Positions 1 through 7,741 of a stretch of DNA of 64,000 nucleotides are shown here, in pieces. The notes below the pieces were generated by a model. It was not told the DNA's origin. It saw nothing but the letters and a program-made list of their open reading frames with translations, and did no database searches. The position numbers and the translations under genes are program-made. The stretch spans positions 62,001-126,000 of the forward strand of contig NZ_JAAUVN010000005.1 in assembly GCF_012030425.1 (NCBI RefSeq), written 5' to 3'. This DNA comes from Sphingobacterium sp. B16(2022). GTDB lineage: Bacteria > Bacteroidota > Bacteroidia > Sphingobacteriales > Sphingobacteriaceae. Every line of letters begins with the position of its first letter. Within the stretch, counting starts at the first letter, position 1.

Positions 1-1
1 T

Positions 2-673
2 CAACTTAGTTTAGCGAAGTACCTATTTATTGCAGCGATTGAAGATGATCCTGATCTGAATATTTATGATGTTGCAGTTTTTTTGCGTCATATGTTAGAA
101 AGAATCGATCTTTCAAGAGATTTACATTTTCATACTAATACTACTATAGATACTCTCGATTATTCTGGTGATGGACTTAATTCCGGCTCTAAAGTTATTT
201 TTGCTGCCGCAGGTTCAAAGAAAAGAATATTGAGTAATGAAATTCCTTTGGGATTATCATTTCCTCGTCCTTTTAATCATGTTAAGATGGCGATGCCTGG
301 TATCCTTGTTGTCGATGGTGCTGCATTTTCATCTTATGAGCAAGAGGAAGTGATTTTGAAGGACTGGTGTGATGCAATGAAAGATGTTGATTTTACGGGG
401 ATACAGATGATTGTTTTAGCTGATGACGCATCTTTTACTGCTGCAAATGAAAACAATTTTGTATGGGTAACCTTTACAAGATCGAATCCAGCATATGATA
501 TTTATGGTGTCAATAGCTTTACAAAATATAAACATTGGGGTTGTTATGGACCGGTTATTATCGATGCAAGACGTAAGCCGCATCATGCCCCTGACTTAAT
601 TAAAGATCCTGCTGTTGAAAAAAGAGTGGACGCAATGGGAGCAAAGGGGGGTTCGCTACACGGCATTATCTAA
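2..673 (+). CDS. ubiD: UbiD-family decarboxylase, C-terminal part (gene starts outside window)
   Basis: The reading frame is open from base 2 to the TAA at 671-673, so about 223 C-terminal residues of a longer gene are present; the TTG at 83 is internal, not a start. The end shows the typical UbiD tail: a stretch with NPAYDIYG, then KHWGCYGPVIIDARRKPHHAP and a final GAKGGSLHG. UbiD enzymes are prenylated-FMN-dependent decarboxylases of about 480-620 residues; in Bacteroidota they are usually assigned to quinone (menaquinone) biosynthesis. The prFMN-binding N-terminal region is outside the window, so the substrate cannot be judged here. It is closed by a strong hairpin at 704-737. Confidence 0.85.
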   Translation, partial: QLSLAKYLFIAAIEDDPDLNIYDVAVFLRHMLERIDLSRDLHFHTNTTIDTLDYSGDGLNSGSKVIFAAAGSKKRILSNEIPLGLSFPRPFNHVKMAMPGILVVDGAAFSSYEQEEVILKDWCDAMKDVDFTGIQMIVLADDASFTAANENNFVWVTFTRSNPAYDIYGVNSFTKYKHWGCYGPVIIDARRKPHHAPDLIKDPAVEKRVDAMGAKGGSLHGII

Positions 674-703
674 TGGTCTATCTAAAGCTGTAGTTTAGAT
701 AGA

Positions 704-737
704 AAAAAGGACATTTATACATAAAAATGTCCTTTTT
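704..737. terminator. Intrinsic terminator after UbiD gene
   Basis: A 13-bp perfect stem AAAAAGGACATTT / AAATGTCCTTTTT with an 8-nt loop ends in a T run. It lies 31 bases after the decarboxylase stop; the symmetrical A and T flanks would let it work in both directions. Confidence 0.85.
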
Positions 738-1330
738 CTTATTATTTCTTTTTCTTGCTCATGTAATACTTTATTGATTTATAACGCACAACTGTTTATA
801 ATTGCCGCTTCGAAAATTACTTGTAAATGATGTCAATATTGGTCCGATGAAAATTTTAAAGTCTGCTAAAGTCCATGAAAGTCCGTAGAAGTCCATGAAA
901 GTCCGTAAAAGTGCATACATCACTTAATAGTGATCCGACATTGATCCGGTATTCTTAGGACATCTCTTCGAGACTGGTTTGAGTCTGGTTCAACTGATAT
1001 TCGACAGCGAGGAAAACAATAGTCGAAACAATGCCGAACATCGGGTAAATTAAACACGTCACAGCCTCGAATCTTTTACGAACGGTTCTCTAAAACGGTT
1101 CGAAGAACAGGATTATAGATTTATATCTTTTATTTGGCAATCAACTTTATTCTAACCTCATTTTTGTGCATTTAAAAATGATTTGCTTGTTAACGATACT
1201 TTGGTCTGTTAATCTTTATTTAATACAATTGAGTAAAATCACTTACATCAATATTGTCTTATTGTTTAATATAAATTGTTTTTATGGAATTTTGTCTCGT
1301 TAAACGGAACGCTTCTAAATAGAAGAGAGA
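738..1330. other. Gene-free region rich in short spaced repeats
   Basis: No credible gene is seen. Besides the decamer array at 861-920 it holds further short direct repeats at near-helical spacing: TGATCCG at 931 and 942, a GACTGGTT / GTCTGGTT pair near 972-990, and AACGGTTC at 1081 and 1094. The patch 860-1105 looks less AT-rich than its flanks, while 1105-1330 is plain AT-rich sequence. It resembles dispersed intergenic repeat material rather than decayed coding DNA. Confidence 0.6.
861..920. repeat. 10-bp-period degenerate tandem repeat
   Basis: Six consecutive decamers are in exact register: gtctgctaaa, gtccatgaaa, gtccgtagaa, gtccatgaaa, gtccgtaaaa, gtgcatacat. The middle four share GTCC[AG]T[AG][AG]AA, and the two 20-bp super-units starting at 871 and 891 differ at one position. 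The period equals about one DNA helical turn. There is no open reading frame across it. Confidence 0.8.
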
Positions 1331-1363
1331 TTGCGTAAAGTTAGTTCATTATCTCTAGTTTTG
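1331..1363 (+). promoter_or_regulatory. Bacteroidota-type promoter for CDGSH gene
   Basis: TTG at 1331-1333 and TAGTTTTG at 1356-1363 (TAnnTTTG consensus) with 22 bases between them. This places transcription start near 1370 and decides the start codon: ATG 1391 rather than the TTG at 1331, which would be part of the promoter. Confidence 0.6.
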
Positions 1364-1390
1364 TATAGAAAACACATTAATAAAATAGAT

Positions 1391-1615
1391 ATGTCGAAGA
1401 CGAAACTTACAATTAATAATAACGGATCAGTAAAAATTGAAGGCGATTTTGAAATCGTTGATAGAAATGGTGACACTTATGGTTTGCAGGGAAGAACAGT
1501 ACTTTCGATTTGTCGTTGTGGATTATCCAAAAATAAACCTTTTTGCGATGGTGCTCACAATGGTCATTTTGAACATGAGGCTATTGCATTTGATCTTCCT
1601 CCAAAGAAAGCATAA
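1391..1615 (+). CDS. CDGSH iron-sulfur domain protein (mitoNEET-like)
   Basis: A 74-residue cytoplasmic protein with the complete CDGSH signature near the C-terminal half: CRCG, then S-K-N-K-P-F-C-D-G-A-H. The three Cys and one His bind a 2Fe-2S cluster in this family, which is linked to redox or iron-sulfur sensing; the bacterial role is largely unknown. One CDGSH motif is present, as in small bacterial members. I chose ATG 1391 because a TAnnTTTG promoter box at 1356-1363 lies within the longer TTG-started frame. It stands alone between two terminators. Confidence 0.9.
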   Translation: MSKTKLTINNNGSVKIEGDFEIVDRNGDTYGLQGRTVLSICRCGLSKNKPFCDGAHNGHFEHEAIAFDLPPKKA

Positions 1616-1659
1616 CCCCTTCTGTAAGCAAATTTAATTACGAAATTAAAATAAATAAT

Positions 1660-1699
1660 ACCCATTTTGATGTCATTATGATGTTTAAATGGGTTTTTT
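1660..1699. terminator. Intrinsic terminator after CDGSH gene
   Basis: ACCCATTT at 1660-1667 pairs with AAATGGGT at 1687-1694, followed by a run of T. The loop is about 19 nt and could fold further. Confidence 0.7.
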
Positions 1700-1758
1700 G
1701 TTTTAATCTGGAATTGCTATTTATATTATGCATTTAAAATGAAAAGTCATTGCATAAA

Positions 1759-1786
1759 AAAACCTTCATCAAATGATGAAGGTTTT
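1759..1786 (-). terminator. Terminator of tRNA-Ser transcript
   Basis: A perfect 12-bp stem AAAACCTTCATC / GATGAAGGTTTT with an AAAT loop lies 3 bases beyond the tRNA 3' end on the minus strand. Its A-rich left flank gives the U run on that strand. Confidence 0.85.
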
Positions 1787-1788
1787 AG

Positions 1789-1873
1789 CGGAGAGCGAGG
1801 GATTCGAACCCCCGGACCTATGACAGTCAACAGTTTTCAAGACTGCCGCATTCGACCACTCTGCCAGCTCTCC
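1789..1873 (-). tRNA. tRNA-Ser (anticodon TGA)
   Basis: Read on the minus strand: acceptor GGAGAGC pairs with GCTCTCC, discriminator G, D-arm region GGCAGAGTGGTCGAATGC, anticodon stem-loop CAGTCTTGAAAACTG with TGA anticodon, a long variable arm (TTGACTGTCATAGGTCCG region) typical of class II tRNA, and T-arm GGGGGTTCGAATCCC. CCA is not encoded. 85 nt. A good promoter precedes it at 1908-1878. Confidence 0.97.
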
Positions 1874-1877
1874 GTCA

Positions 1878-1908
1878 CAAAAGTACAAATTTTAAGCTCA
1901 ATACCAAA
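1878..1908 (-). promoter_or_regulatory. Promoter of tRNA-Ser
   Basis: On the minus strand TTTG (1908-1905), 19 bases, then TACTTTTG (1885-1878): an almost perfect Bacteroidota sigma-ABfr promoter. The same TACTTTTG octamer precedes tRNA-His at 11608. Confidence 0.75.
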
Positions 1909-2019
1909 TTTATTTTGGCATTTAAAGCTGTTTGAATGTATTGTGAGCTGTATCATCCTGTTTTTTAGTTACTTTTATTTTGATTTTTTTCTTTAAATCT
2001 TTATCCCTAGTTTGCAATC

Positions 2020-2484
2020 ATGGAGAAGGATTATACTTTATTACGATCGTCGTTAATGTCATCATGTAAATTACATGTTGAGGATCGCATTGCAAACTTA
2101 GAACTGGCATTGAAATCGGCTCACGAGGCAAGTACTGATGATACTAAAAGTAGTGCGGGTGATAAATATGAAACTACGCGCGAAATGATGCAACAGGATA
2201 TCGCGAGATGTCAAATGCAGTTGGCAGAAGCAAAAAAGGATGAATTAATATTAACGGGGCTTCTTGAACCAAATCATTTGGATTTTGTACAGAATGGAAG
2301 TATAGTGGAAACAAATTTGGGTATTTATTTTATTGCAATTAGCATTGGTGTTGTGAAAATCGATCATGATAAGGTGTTTGTAATATCTAATCAATCGCCA
2401 ATCGGAAAGTTGCTTTTACGAAAGAAAGTTGGGGAATCATTTGTCTTTAATAATGTAGAACAACGTCTACTTTCTATTAATTAG
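2020..2484 (+). CDS. GreA/GreB-like protein
   Basis: A 154-residue soluble protein. The N-terminal half is helical and charged with acidic and Gln/Lys-rich stretches (about residues 15-75), consistent with a Gre coiled coil; the C-terminal end has SPIGKLLLRKKVGESF (about residues 127-143), the hallmark of the GreA/GreB C-terminal FKBP-like domain, which contacts RNA polymerase. Such short Bacteroidota proteins are often mislabelled 3-oxoacyl-ACP synthase; nothing here supports that. Whether it acts in transcript cleavage is inference, as the tip acidic residues of GreA cannot be placed with certainty. Confidence 0.65.
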   Translation: MEKDYTLLRSSLMSSCKLHVEDRIANLELALKSAHEASTDDTKSSAGDKYETTREMMQQDIARCQMQLAEAKKDELILTGLLEPNHLDFVQNGSIVETNLGIYFIAISIGVVKIDHDKVFVISNQSPIGKLLLRKKVGESFVFNNVEQRLLSIN

Positions 2485-2578
2485 TTTGGGAATCGAAACT
2501 ATTTACTCTGATAATTGTTTAGATTTAAGTGTCTATATTGGATGATTTAGGCTTTAAAAAAAATAAAAAACTGTGATT

Positions 2579-3073
2579 ATGGAGTTAAAAAGAGTATTCC
2601 CAATGTTAATGATGGCGGGCACTTTAGCTGTTGCAATGCCTTCCTGTAAATCTAAAGTTTCTGATGCTGATTTAAAAGCTAAAGTAGAAACGGTGATTAC
2701 TAGCCATCAAGGTATAACGACATCGGTTAAGGATGGTGTCGTTACTTTGGAAGGTTTCGCATCTTCAGATGCAGAGAAGGCTCAGATTGAAACTGACGTC
2801 AAAGCTGCTGATAAGTCTATCAAGTCTGTTGTGAATAATATTATCGTGCAAGCTGTTCCTCCGGCAGAGATTTCTGTTAATACTGTGGATGAATCATTAG
2901 CTAAAGGTATTGTTGATGCTACAAAAGATTTTCCAACTGTACAGGCTACTGTTAAAGATGGTGTTATTTCAGTAACTGGAACTATTGAAAAAGCAAAGTT
3001 AGTAACACTAAAACAAGCTTTGGATAATTTACATCCCAAAAAAGTTGATCTGAGTGCGGTTGTCACTAAATAA
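2579..3073 (+). CDS. Lipoprotein with two BON domains
   Basis: Starts at ATG 2579 (a GTG two codons earlier is less likely). The N-terminus has Lys-Arg, a hydrophobic stretch and the lipobox-like AMPSC, so it is probably lipidated at about Cys22. Then come two BON modules (about residues 30-90 and 95-164), each with the repeating G-x-V-x-L-x-G or G-V-I-S-V-T-G pattern. BON domains bind phospholipid or other ligands and occur in OsmY-type envelope-stress proteins. It forms an operon with the BON-SH3 gene 21 bases downstream. A role in envelope maintenance is inferred. Confidence 0.8.
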   Translation: MELKRVFPMLMMAGTLAVAMPSCKSKVSDADLKAKVETVITSHQGITTSVKDGVVTLEGFASSDAEKAQIETDVKAADKSIKSVVNNIIVQAVPPAEISVNTVDESLAKGIVDATKDFPTVQATVKDGVISVTGTIEKAKLVTLKQALDNLHPKKVDLSAVVTK

Positions 3074-3094
3074 CTAATTCAAAAAACGAATATC

Positions 3095-3514
3095 ATGGCT
3101 TTAGAAGAAAAATATAAAGTATTATTGGATACTGCGAGATCATCTGGTATTAATGATTTAAATTATGCCGAGCAGGATGGCGTATTGCAAATTAGGGGTA
3201 CTGCTCCTTCTGCAGATGTTAAGAATAAATTATGGGAAATATATGGAAATATAGACCCAAATTTTGCAACAGGAGATGTAGTTATGGATGTAGAAGTAGC
3301 TACTGAGGTTCCAGGAAGTGAGGTCAGGGTTGTTACTGATAGTTCAAATCTGAACATTCGTAAAGGACCTGGTACTGATCAGCCTATCGTTGGGAAAGCT
3401 GCAAAGGATGAAATCATCACATTGATTAGTAAAGCTAATGACCAGTGGTGGTTAGTTCGGACAAAAGATAATGAAGAGGGGTATTGTTTTGCACAGTATC
3501 TACAGACAGTTTAA
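3095..3514 (+). CDS. BON-SH3 domain protein
   Basis: 139 residues without a signal peptide. An N-terminal BON-like module (about residues 10-70, with GVLQIRGTAPS) is followed by a bacterial SH3 domain (about 77-137) with the typical LNIRKGPGT, WWLVRT and GYCFAQYL motifs. The architecture recalls the cytoplasmic BON-LysM protein Kbp, but with SH3b instead of LysM. It is the second gene of a two-gene operon with the BON lipoprotein and is closed by a hairpin at 3534-3563. Ligand unknown. Confidence 0.75.
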   Translation: MALEEKYKVLLDTARSSGINDLNYAEQDGVLQIRGTAPSADVKNKLWEIYGNIDPNFATGDVVMDVEVATEVPGSEVRVVTDSSNLNIRKGPGTDQPIVGKAAKDEIITLISKANDQWWLVRTKDNEEGYCFAQYLQTV

Positions 3515-3533
3515 GTCTTTCTTAACCTTTAAT

Positions 3534-3563
3534 AGAGCCTAAAATTACATTATTTTAGGCTCT
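3534..3563 (+). terminator. Terminator after BON operon
   Basis: 12-bp perfect stem AGAGCCTAAAAT / ATTTTAGGCTCT with a 6-nt loop, followed by GTTCGTTTT. Confidence 0.75.
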
Positions 3564-3644
3564 GTTCGTTTTAGAGGGTTGTAGCGGGACCTTGACAATT
3601 AGGATAGTTGTAATAACAAATTTCAATATCATTTGAAACATTGT

Positions 3645-3652
3645 TATCTTTG
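3645..3652 (+). promoter_or_regulatory. TAnnTTTG box upstream of L,D-transpeptidase gene
   Basis: TATCTTTG, 28 bases upstream of the start codon. No TTG at ideal distance is seen, so only the -7 element is supported. Confidence 0.4.
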
Positions 3653-3680
3653 AGCTTTTGAGCAATTTCTTAATTATATT

Positions 3681-5129
3681 ATGCGAAATTTAGTGCTTGT
3701 ATATTTTTTGTTTATACTTTCCTTTTCATCTTGTCAAACAGATCCGCCCACATTTGGTGATATTTTAGCAAAGTCATTTGATCAAGAGATATTTAAAGAT
3801 TTTGATAGTACGGCATATTTCTCTGCTATTGAGAAAGAATTAAAAGGTGATAACTCTCGTTTGTTTAACCCGAAATGGATGCGTGTATTAGCAGATTCCT
3901 CTCGTGGTTTTACCTGGATACCTAATCAGTTGTTTACGGGTGGTACAGATACTTTATTGTACTATCTAGAAAGATCTGAAGAACATGGTATTGATCCCTC
4001 AATTTTTCATACTGTAGAAATTAGCCGTGCTTTGAATCGGCTAAAAAGTAAGCAAATAACGGATTTAAATGAGGCTTACCAATTGTTGGCGAAAGTGGAA
4101 GTTCTTTCTTCAGATGCTTTGATTGCCTATTTGAACGTATTGGAAAACGGTATTGTAAACCCTAAAAAACTTTACGGAAGATATTTTGTCGGGCATAAAC
4201 GATATTCGTTAGATAAGGCAAAGCATTTGTTGGATAGTACTTTAAATGTTTCGGAGGTTGTGAACCATGCTCAACCTACAAATTCGATTTATAGAAAATT
4301 TCAGCATCTGTTGCTTGAAGGAGATCTTAATAAGGAAGAACGTGTCAAAGTTTTGATGACCATGGAACGGTTGCGGTGGATGGGGGAAGATTTTCCTGAT
4401 AAATATGTCTTCGTGAATATTCCGGAAATGAAACTTCAGATGATCACAGCGGGGGCTGTTGAACAAACGATGAATGTTTGTGTGGGAGAGACTGAAAACA
4501 AAGCTTTTGCTAAAACAGGGGAAAATCACGAAACTCCTATGATGCGTGGTGTACTGGATAGAATGCAAGTTAATCCTGTATGGAATATACCTAAAAGTAT
4601 TGTGAAAAAGGAACTGTTAAATAGTGTAAGAGCTAATCCAGGTTATCTTGAGAGTCGGAATATGGTGGTTTATAATCTAAAGGGGCAAATCGTTGATCCT
4701 TATACAATAAATTGGCAGGCAGATTCGGTAGAGAATTTTAAATTTAAGCAAAACCCTGGATTTGATAATTCATTAGGGAATATAAAGTTCATCTTTGCAA
4801 ATCCTTATGCTATTTATCTTCACGATACTCCTGCTAAACAGAAATTTAAGGTGAGTAACCGTGCTTTGAGTCATGGATGTGTACGTGTAGAAGATCCTAC
4901 CAGTTTAGCTGCTTTTTTAGTTAATAATGAGAAAGAGGCGGAAAAAATTGCAACAGAAATCAAAGATTCAGTTAATAATTCCAGATGGGTGAAAATGAAA
5001 GAGGGCATCTCTGTTTACCTATCTTATTACACGACTTGGTTAGATGGGGATGATAAAATTCAACAATTTCCTGATATCTATGGTTATGACGAACGATTGA
5101 AGGTGGCAATGAAGAAATATCTCAATTAA
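3681..5129 (+). CDS. L,D-transpeptidase (YcbB/LdtD-like), lipoprotein
   Basis: 482 residues. The N-terminus is a lipoprotein signal with FSSC (Cys18). The catalytic YkuD domain is in the C-terminal half, with H398-G-C400-V-R in SHGCVRVEDP; the Cys is the nucleophile that forms 3-3 peptidoglycan cross-links or attaches envelope proteins. The region between holds the helical N-terminal and peptidoglycan-binding-like parts (PTNSIY...LERLRWM) found in the YcbB group. It acts in the periplasm. Single gene, closed by the long stem at 5143-5190. Confidence 0.9.
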   Translation: MRNLVLVYFLFILSFSSCQTDPPTFGDILAKSFDQEIFKDFDSTAYFSAIEKELKGDNSRLFNPKWMRVLADSSRGFTWIPNQLFTGGTDTLLYYLERSEEHGIDPSIFHTVEISRALNRLKSKQITDLNEAYQLLAKVEVLSSDALIAYLNVLENGIVNPKKLYGRYFVGHKRYSLDKAKHLLDSTLNVSEVVNHAQPTNSIYRKFQHLLLEGDLNKEERVKVLMTMERLRWMGEDFPDKYVFVNIPEMKLQMITAGAVEQTMNVCVGETENKAFAKTGENHETPMMRGVLDRMQVNPVWNIPKSIVKKELLNSVRANPGYLESRNMVVYNLKGQIVDPYTINWQADSVENFKFKQNPGFDNSLGNIKFIFANPYAIYLHDTPAKQKFKVSNRALSHGCVRVEDPTSLAAFLVNNEKEAEKIATEIKDSVNNSRWVKMKEGISVYLSYYTTWLDGDDKIQQFPDIYGYDERLKVAMKKYLN

Positions 5130-5142
5130 TTTTTAGTAACCA

Positions 5143-5190
5143 AATAAAATAAAATCCCCTTTACTTTTGTAAAGGGGATTTTATTTTATT
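5143..5190. terminator. Shared bidirectional terminator with a 22-bp stem
   Basis: Two perfectly complementary 22-nt arms (5143-5164 and 5169-5190, core ATCCCCTTTAC) with a TTTT loop. It ends the L,D-transpeptidase transcript and, on the other strand, overlaps the stop codon (5186-5188) of the small Lys-rich gene. Confidence 0.85.
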
Positions 5191-5299
5191 CGGATTTGCT
5201 TTTACTAGCTTTCTTTGTTTTTTTCTCAGCTCTTTTTTCTTTTAGCGTCTTTTCAGCTTTCTTTTTATCATTCTTTACCGCATTTTGTTCCTTTGCCAT
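5186..5299 (-). CDS. Small lysine-rich protein, 37 residues
   Basis: Starts at ATG 5299-5297 and ends at TAA 5188-5186. It begins MAKEQNAVKNDKKK and continues with alternating Lys, Glu and Ala, ending SKSKSE; 14 of 37 residues are Lys, and there are no aromatic residues and only three hydrophobic positions. It should be disordered or a charged helix and strongly basic, which may suit nucleic acid or ribosome contact, but that is inference. It is convergent with the L,D-transpeptidase and its stop lies inside the shared terminator stem, which argues that the ORF is a real transcription unit. Family not recognised. Confidence 0.6.
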   Translation of the reverse strand: MAKEQNAVKNDKKKAEKTLKEKRAEKKTKKASKSKSE

Positions 5300-5504
5300 A
5301 ACAGTTATGTTTAAGTGAATAATAATTCTTACTAAAGCTACTGATAATAAATAAGATTATTTCTGTCTTAACGTATTTAATTGTTTTTGAGATATAATAG
5401 TTTATTGGAATAGATATTGAAGTAAATATATATTGCACCATTGTTGAGATTAAACTTTGATCTTATATTTTAGTCTTAACGGATGGTTTTTATAATTTAA
5501 GGAC

Positions 5505-5879
5505 ATGAAGAAACAATTTCTAGGTAAGGCTCTGGCTCTATTTGAAAGATTTAAAACCCATAAAATTACGTCGGCGGATTTAGAGGAAGCTGAACAAAAG
5601 GCGAAAAATTTGGATGTTCGAAAGGAAGATTTTCAATTGTTGATAGCAATGTGTAAGGATACATTTTCGGGAAAATACAAAATGAATAAGTGGAATTTAT
5701 CCGTTATCGTTGCGACCATAATATATGTGATATCGCCATTAGATGCTATTCCAGACGTTATTCCGGTGTTGGGATGGATAGATGATGTGACTATTATTGG
5801 ATATGCTATCTCAAAACTCTCCGAAGAAATATTAAAATACAAGTTGTTTAGTAAACAATCTATTGTAGTCGAATCTTAG
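5505..5879 (+). CDS. YkvA family protein (DUF1232)
   Basis: 124 residues. The C-terminal half contains the DUF1232 core, with hydrophobic helix SVIVATIIYVISPLDAIPD, then IPVLGWIDDVTIIG (about residues 66-105). The N-terminal 60 residues are charged and helical. Members are small membrane-associated proteins of unknown function. Single gene with a terminator at 5903-5935. Confidence 0.85.
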   Translation: MKKQFLGKALALFERFKTHKITSADLEEAEQKAKNLDVRKEDFQLLIAMCKDTFSGKYKMNKWNLSVIVATIIYVISPLDAIPDVIPVLGWIDDVTIIGYAISKLSEEILKYKLFSKQSIVVES

Positions 5880-5902
5880 GTCTAAAATATATTCATTTTT
5901 AC

Positions 5903-5935
5903 AAAGCCCTTGTTATTCTAAATTTCAAGGGCTTT
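5903..5935 (+). terminator. Terminator after YkvA gene
   Basis: AAAGCCCTTG / CAAGGGCTTT, 10-bp stem, followed by ATTTTTG. Confidence 0.75.
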
Positions 5936-6091
5936 ATTTTTGAATTGCGACTTGTTTTTTTTAGCAAAAATATGTTTAAATCTATATCTTAATTTTAGCT
6001 GTTTAAATAATATTTAAATTAATTTTTGATTATAATTCACTTATTTTCAAAGTATTATAAATGTGTAGTTTCAACAATAAGCTAAATTTTG

Positions 6092-6124
6092 TTTGTATCT
6101 ATGTGTTATATTTAGCTAGATTTG
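6092..6124 (+). promoter_or_regulatory. Promoter of pckA
   Basis: TTTG at 6092-6095, 21 bases, TAGATTTG at 6117-6124. Predicted start of transcription near 6131, giving a leader of about 16 nt before ATG 6147. Confidence 0.65.
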
Positions 6125-6146
6125 AACAATATTTTAAAACAAAAGT

Positions 6147-7715
6147 ATGACTTTATCAAAGATTAAACAGTTAGCTGCTTTGGGTATTCACCAGCCCAAG
6201 GAAGTATTTTGTCAATTGGATAGAATTGCTCTTATTGGACATGCTATTCAAAAAGGAGAAGCTTCATTGGCTGAAAATGGGGCTTTGAATATTTTGACCG
6301 GTAAATTTACGGGAAGATCTCCTAAGGATCGTTATCTCGTAAAGGATGAGATAACTGAAAACAGAGTTTTTTGGAATGAAGTTAACCAAGCAATTACTTC
6401 AGATGCATTTAATAAATTGTATGACTTGACTACTGAGTATCTATCGGCTAAGGAACTTTTTGTAAGAGATTGTCAGGTTGTATCGAGCGATGATTTATCG
6501 AAACATCTTTTAGTTGTCTCCACAAAAGCTACTCAGGATCTGTTTGCTTCCAATATGTTTATTGAAACAAACGGTATTGAATATACTGAGGTCGATTGGA
6601 CTGTTCTTGTGGCTTCGGATCTTCAAGTTCCTAATTTTCAGGAGTTGGGTCTTAATGCTCCAAATTGTGTTGTTATTGATTTTAGTCGTTGTGTTGTCTT
6701 GGTCATTGGGACTGGTTATACTGGAGAAATTAAAAAAAGTATTTTTTCGATTTTGAATTTTATATTGCCGGTTCAGGATGGAGTTTTGTCCATGCATTGT
6801 TCTGCAAATGTTGGTAAAGATGGAGATACAGCTTTATTTTTTGGATTATCGGGTACGGGTAAAACGACACTTTCTGCGGATGTGAATCGTAATTTGGTTG
6901 GTGATGATGAACACGGCTGGTCTGACAATGGTGTGTTTAATTTTGAGGGTGGGTGCTACGCAAAGTGTTTAGGGTTAAATCCGCAACAAGAACCGGAGAT
7001 CTGCGGAGCTATAAAATCGGGATCACTTTTGGAAAATATTAAATTTCACGAGGGTACAGCTGTTCCTAATTTTGAGGATGCGAGTATTACTGAGAATATG
7101 CGTGTTTCTTATCCTTTATCCTATATTTCTTCCTATAAAGATGTAAAATTGGTTGATGCACCTAATAATATATTTTTCTTGTCAGCGGATGCTTTTGGAG
7201 TTTTGCCTCCAATATCAAAGTTAACTATAGAACAGGCCATGTATTATTTTATCAATGGCTATACTGCAAAGGTTGCTGGTACTGAGATGGGTGTTTCAAA
7301 ACCAACGGCTACATTTTCAGCTTGCTTCGGGCAGGCATTTATGCCATTACATCCTATGGAGTATGCTGAGTTATTAAGAGATCGATTAAAAAAGAATCCA
7401 GATACTAAGGTTTGGTTAGTCAATACTGGCTGGATCGGAGGCCCCTATGGTGTAGGTAGGCGCATCAAGCTCGCTTATACGCGTAGTTTAATTCAGGCCG
7501 CATTATCAGGAGAACTGGAGGAATATCCTATGGAAGTGCATCCGATCTTTAATTTAAAGTATCCCACATTTTGTCAAGAAGTTCCAGAGCAGATTCTAGG
7601 GGCCAAGCAATTGTGGGGCAATGATGATGCCTATGATGAGCAGGCCATGGCTCTAAAATCACTTTTTGAGAATAACTTCAAAAAATATCAAGATACCTAT
7701 TTTACTACCGTCTAA
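6147..7715 (+). CDS. pckA: Phosphoenolpyruvate carboxykinase (ATP)
   Basis: 522 residues, normal family length. It converts oxaloacetate plus ATP to phosphoenolpyruvate, CO2 and ADP, the first committed gluconeogenic step. Visible motifs: FTGRSPKDR (residues 54-62, substrate arginine), YTGEIKKSIF (191-200), the P-loop GLSGTGKTTLS (233-243), and the downstream metal-binding DDEHGW. Cytoplasmic. It is followed after 26 bases by fbp, so the two gluconeogenic enzymes probably share the promoter at 6092-6124. Confidence 0.97.
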   Translation: MTLSKIKQLAALGIHQPKEVFCQLDRIALIGHAIQKGEASLAENGALNILTGKFTGRSPKDRYLVKDEITENRVFWNEVNQAITSDAFNKLYDLTTEYLSAKELFVRDCQVVSSDDLSKHLLVVSTKATQDLFASNMFIETNGIEYTEVDWTVLVASDLQVPNFQELGLNAPNCVVIDFSRCVVLVIGTGYTGEIKKSIFSILNFILPVQDGVLSMHCSANVGKDGDTALFFGLSGTGKTTLSADVNRNLVGDDEHGWSDNGVFNFEGGCYAKCLGLNPQQEPEICGAIKSGSLLENIKFHEGTAVPNFEDASITENMRVSYPLSYISSYKDVKLVDAPNNIFFLSADAFGVLPPISKLTIEQAMYYFINGYTAKVAGTEMGVSKPTATFSACFGQAFMPLHPMEYAELLRDRLKKNPDTKVWLVNTGWIGGPYGVGRRIKLAYTRSLIQAALSGELEEYPMEVHPIFNLKYPTFCQEVPEQILGAKQLWGNDDAYDEQAMALKSLFENNFKKYQDTYFTTV

Positions 7716-7741
7716 TGTAAAGGCTAAATCATTGTGTATAT

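Noticed and set aside
861..920. Possible CRISPR array
   Set aside because: The repeat unit is 10 bp with no spacers and no cas genes; it is a plain tandem repeat.
1739..1996. Plus-strand frame of 85 codons
   Set aside because: It runs antisense through tRNA-Ser (1789-1873) and the terminator; the codon pattern is that of the tRNA, not a gene.
4242..4568. 108-codon minus-strand frame
   Set aside because: It lies wholly inside the L,D-transpeptidase gene in another frame; same for the other nested frames listed inside large genes such as 54410-54742 and 54853-55107.
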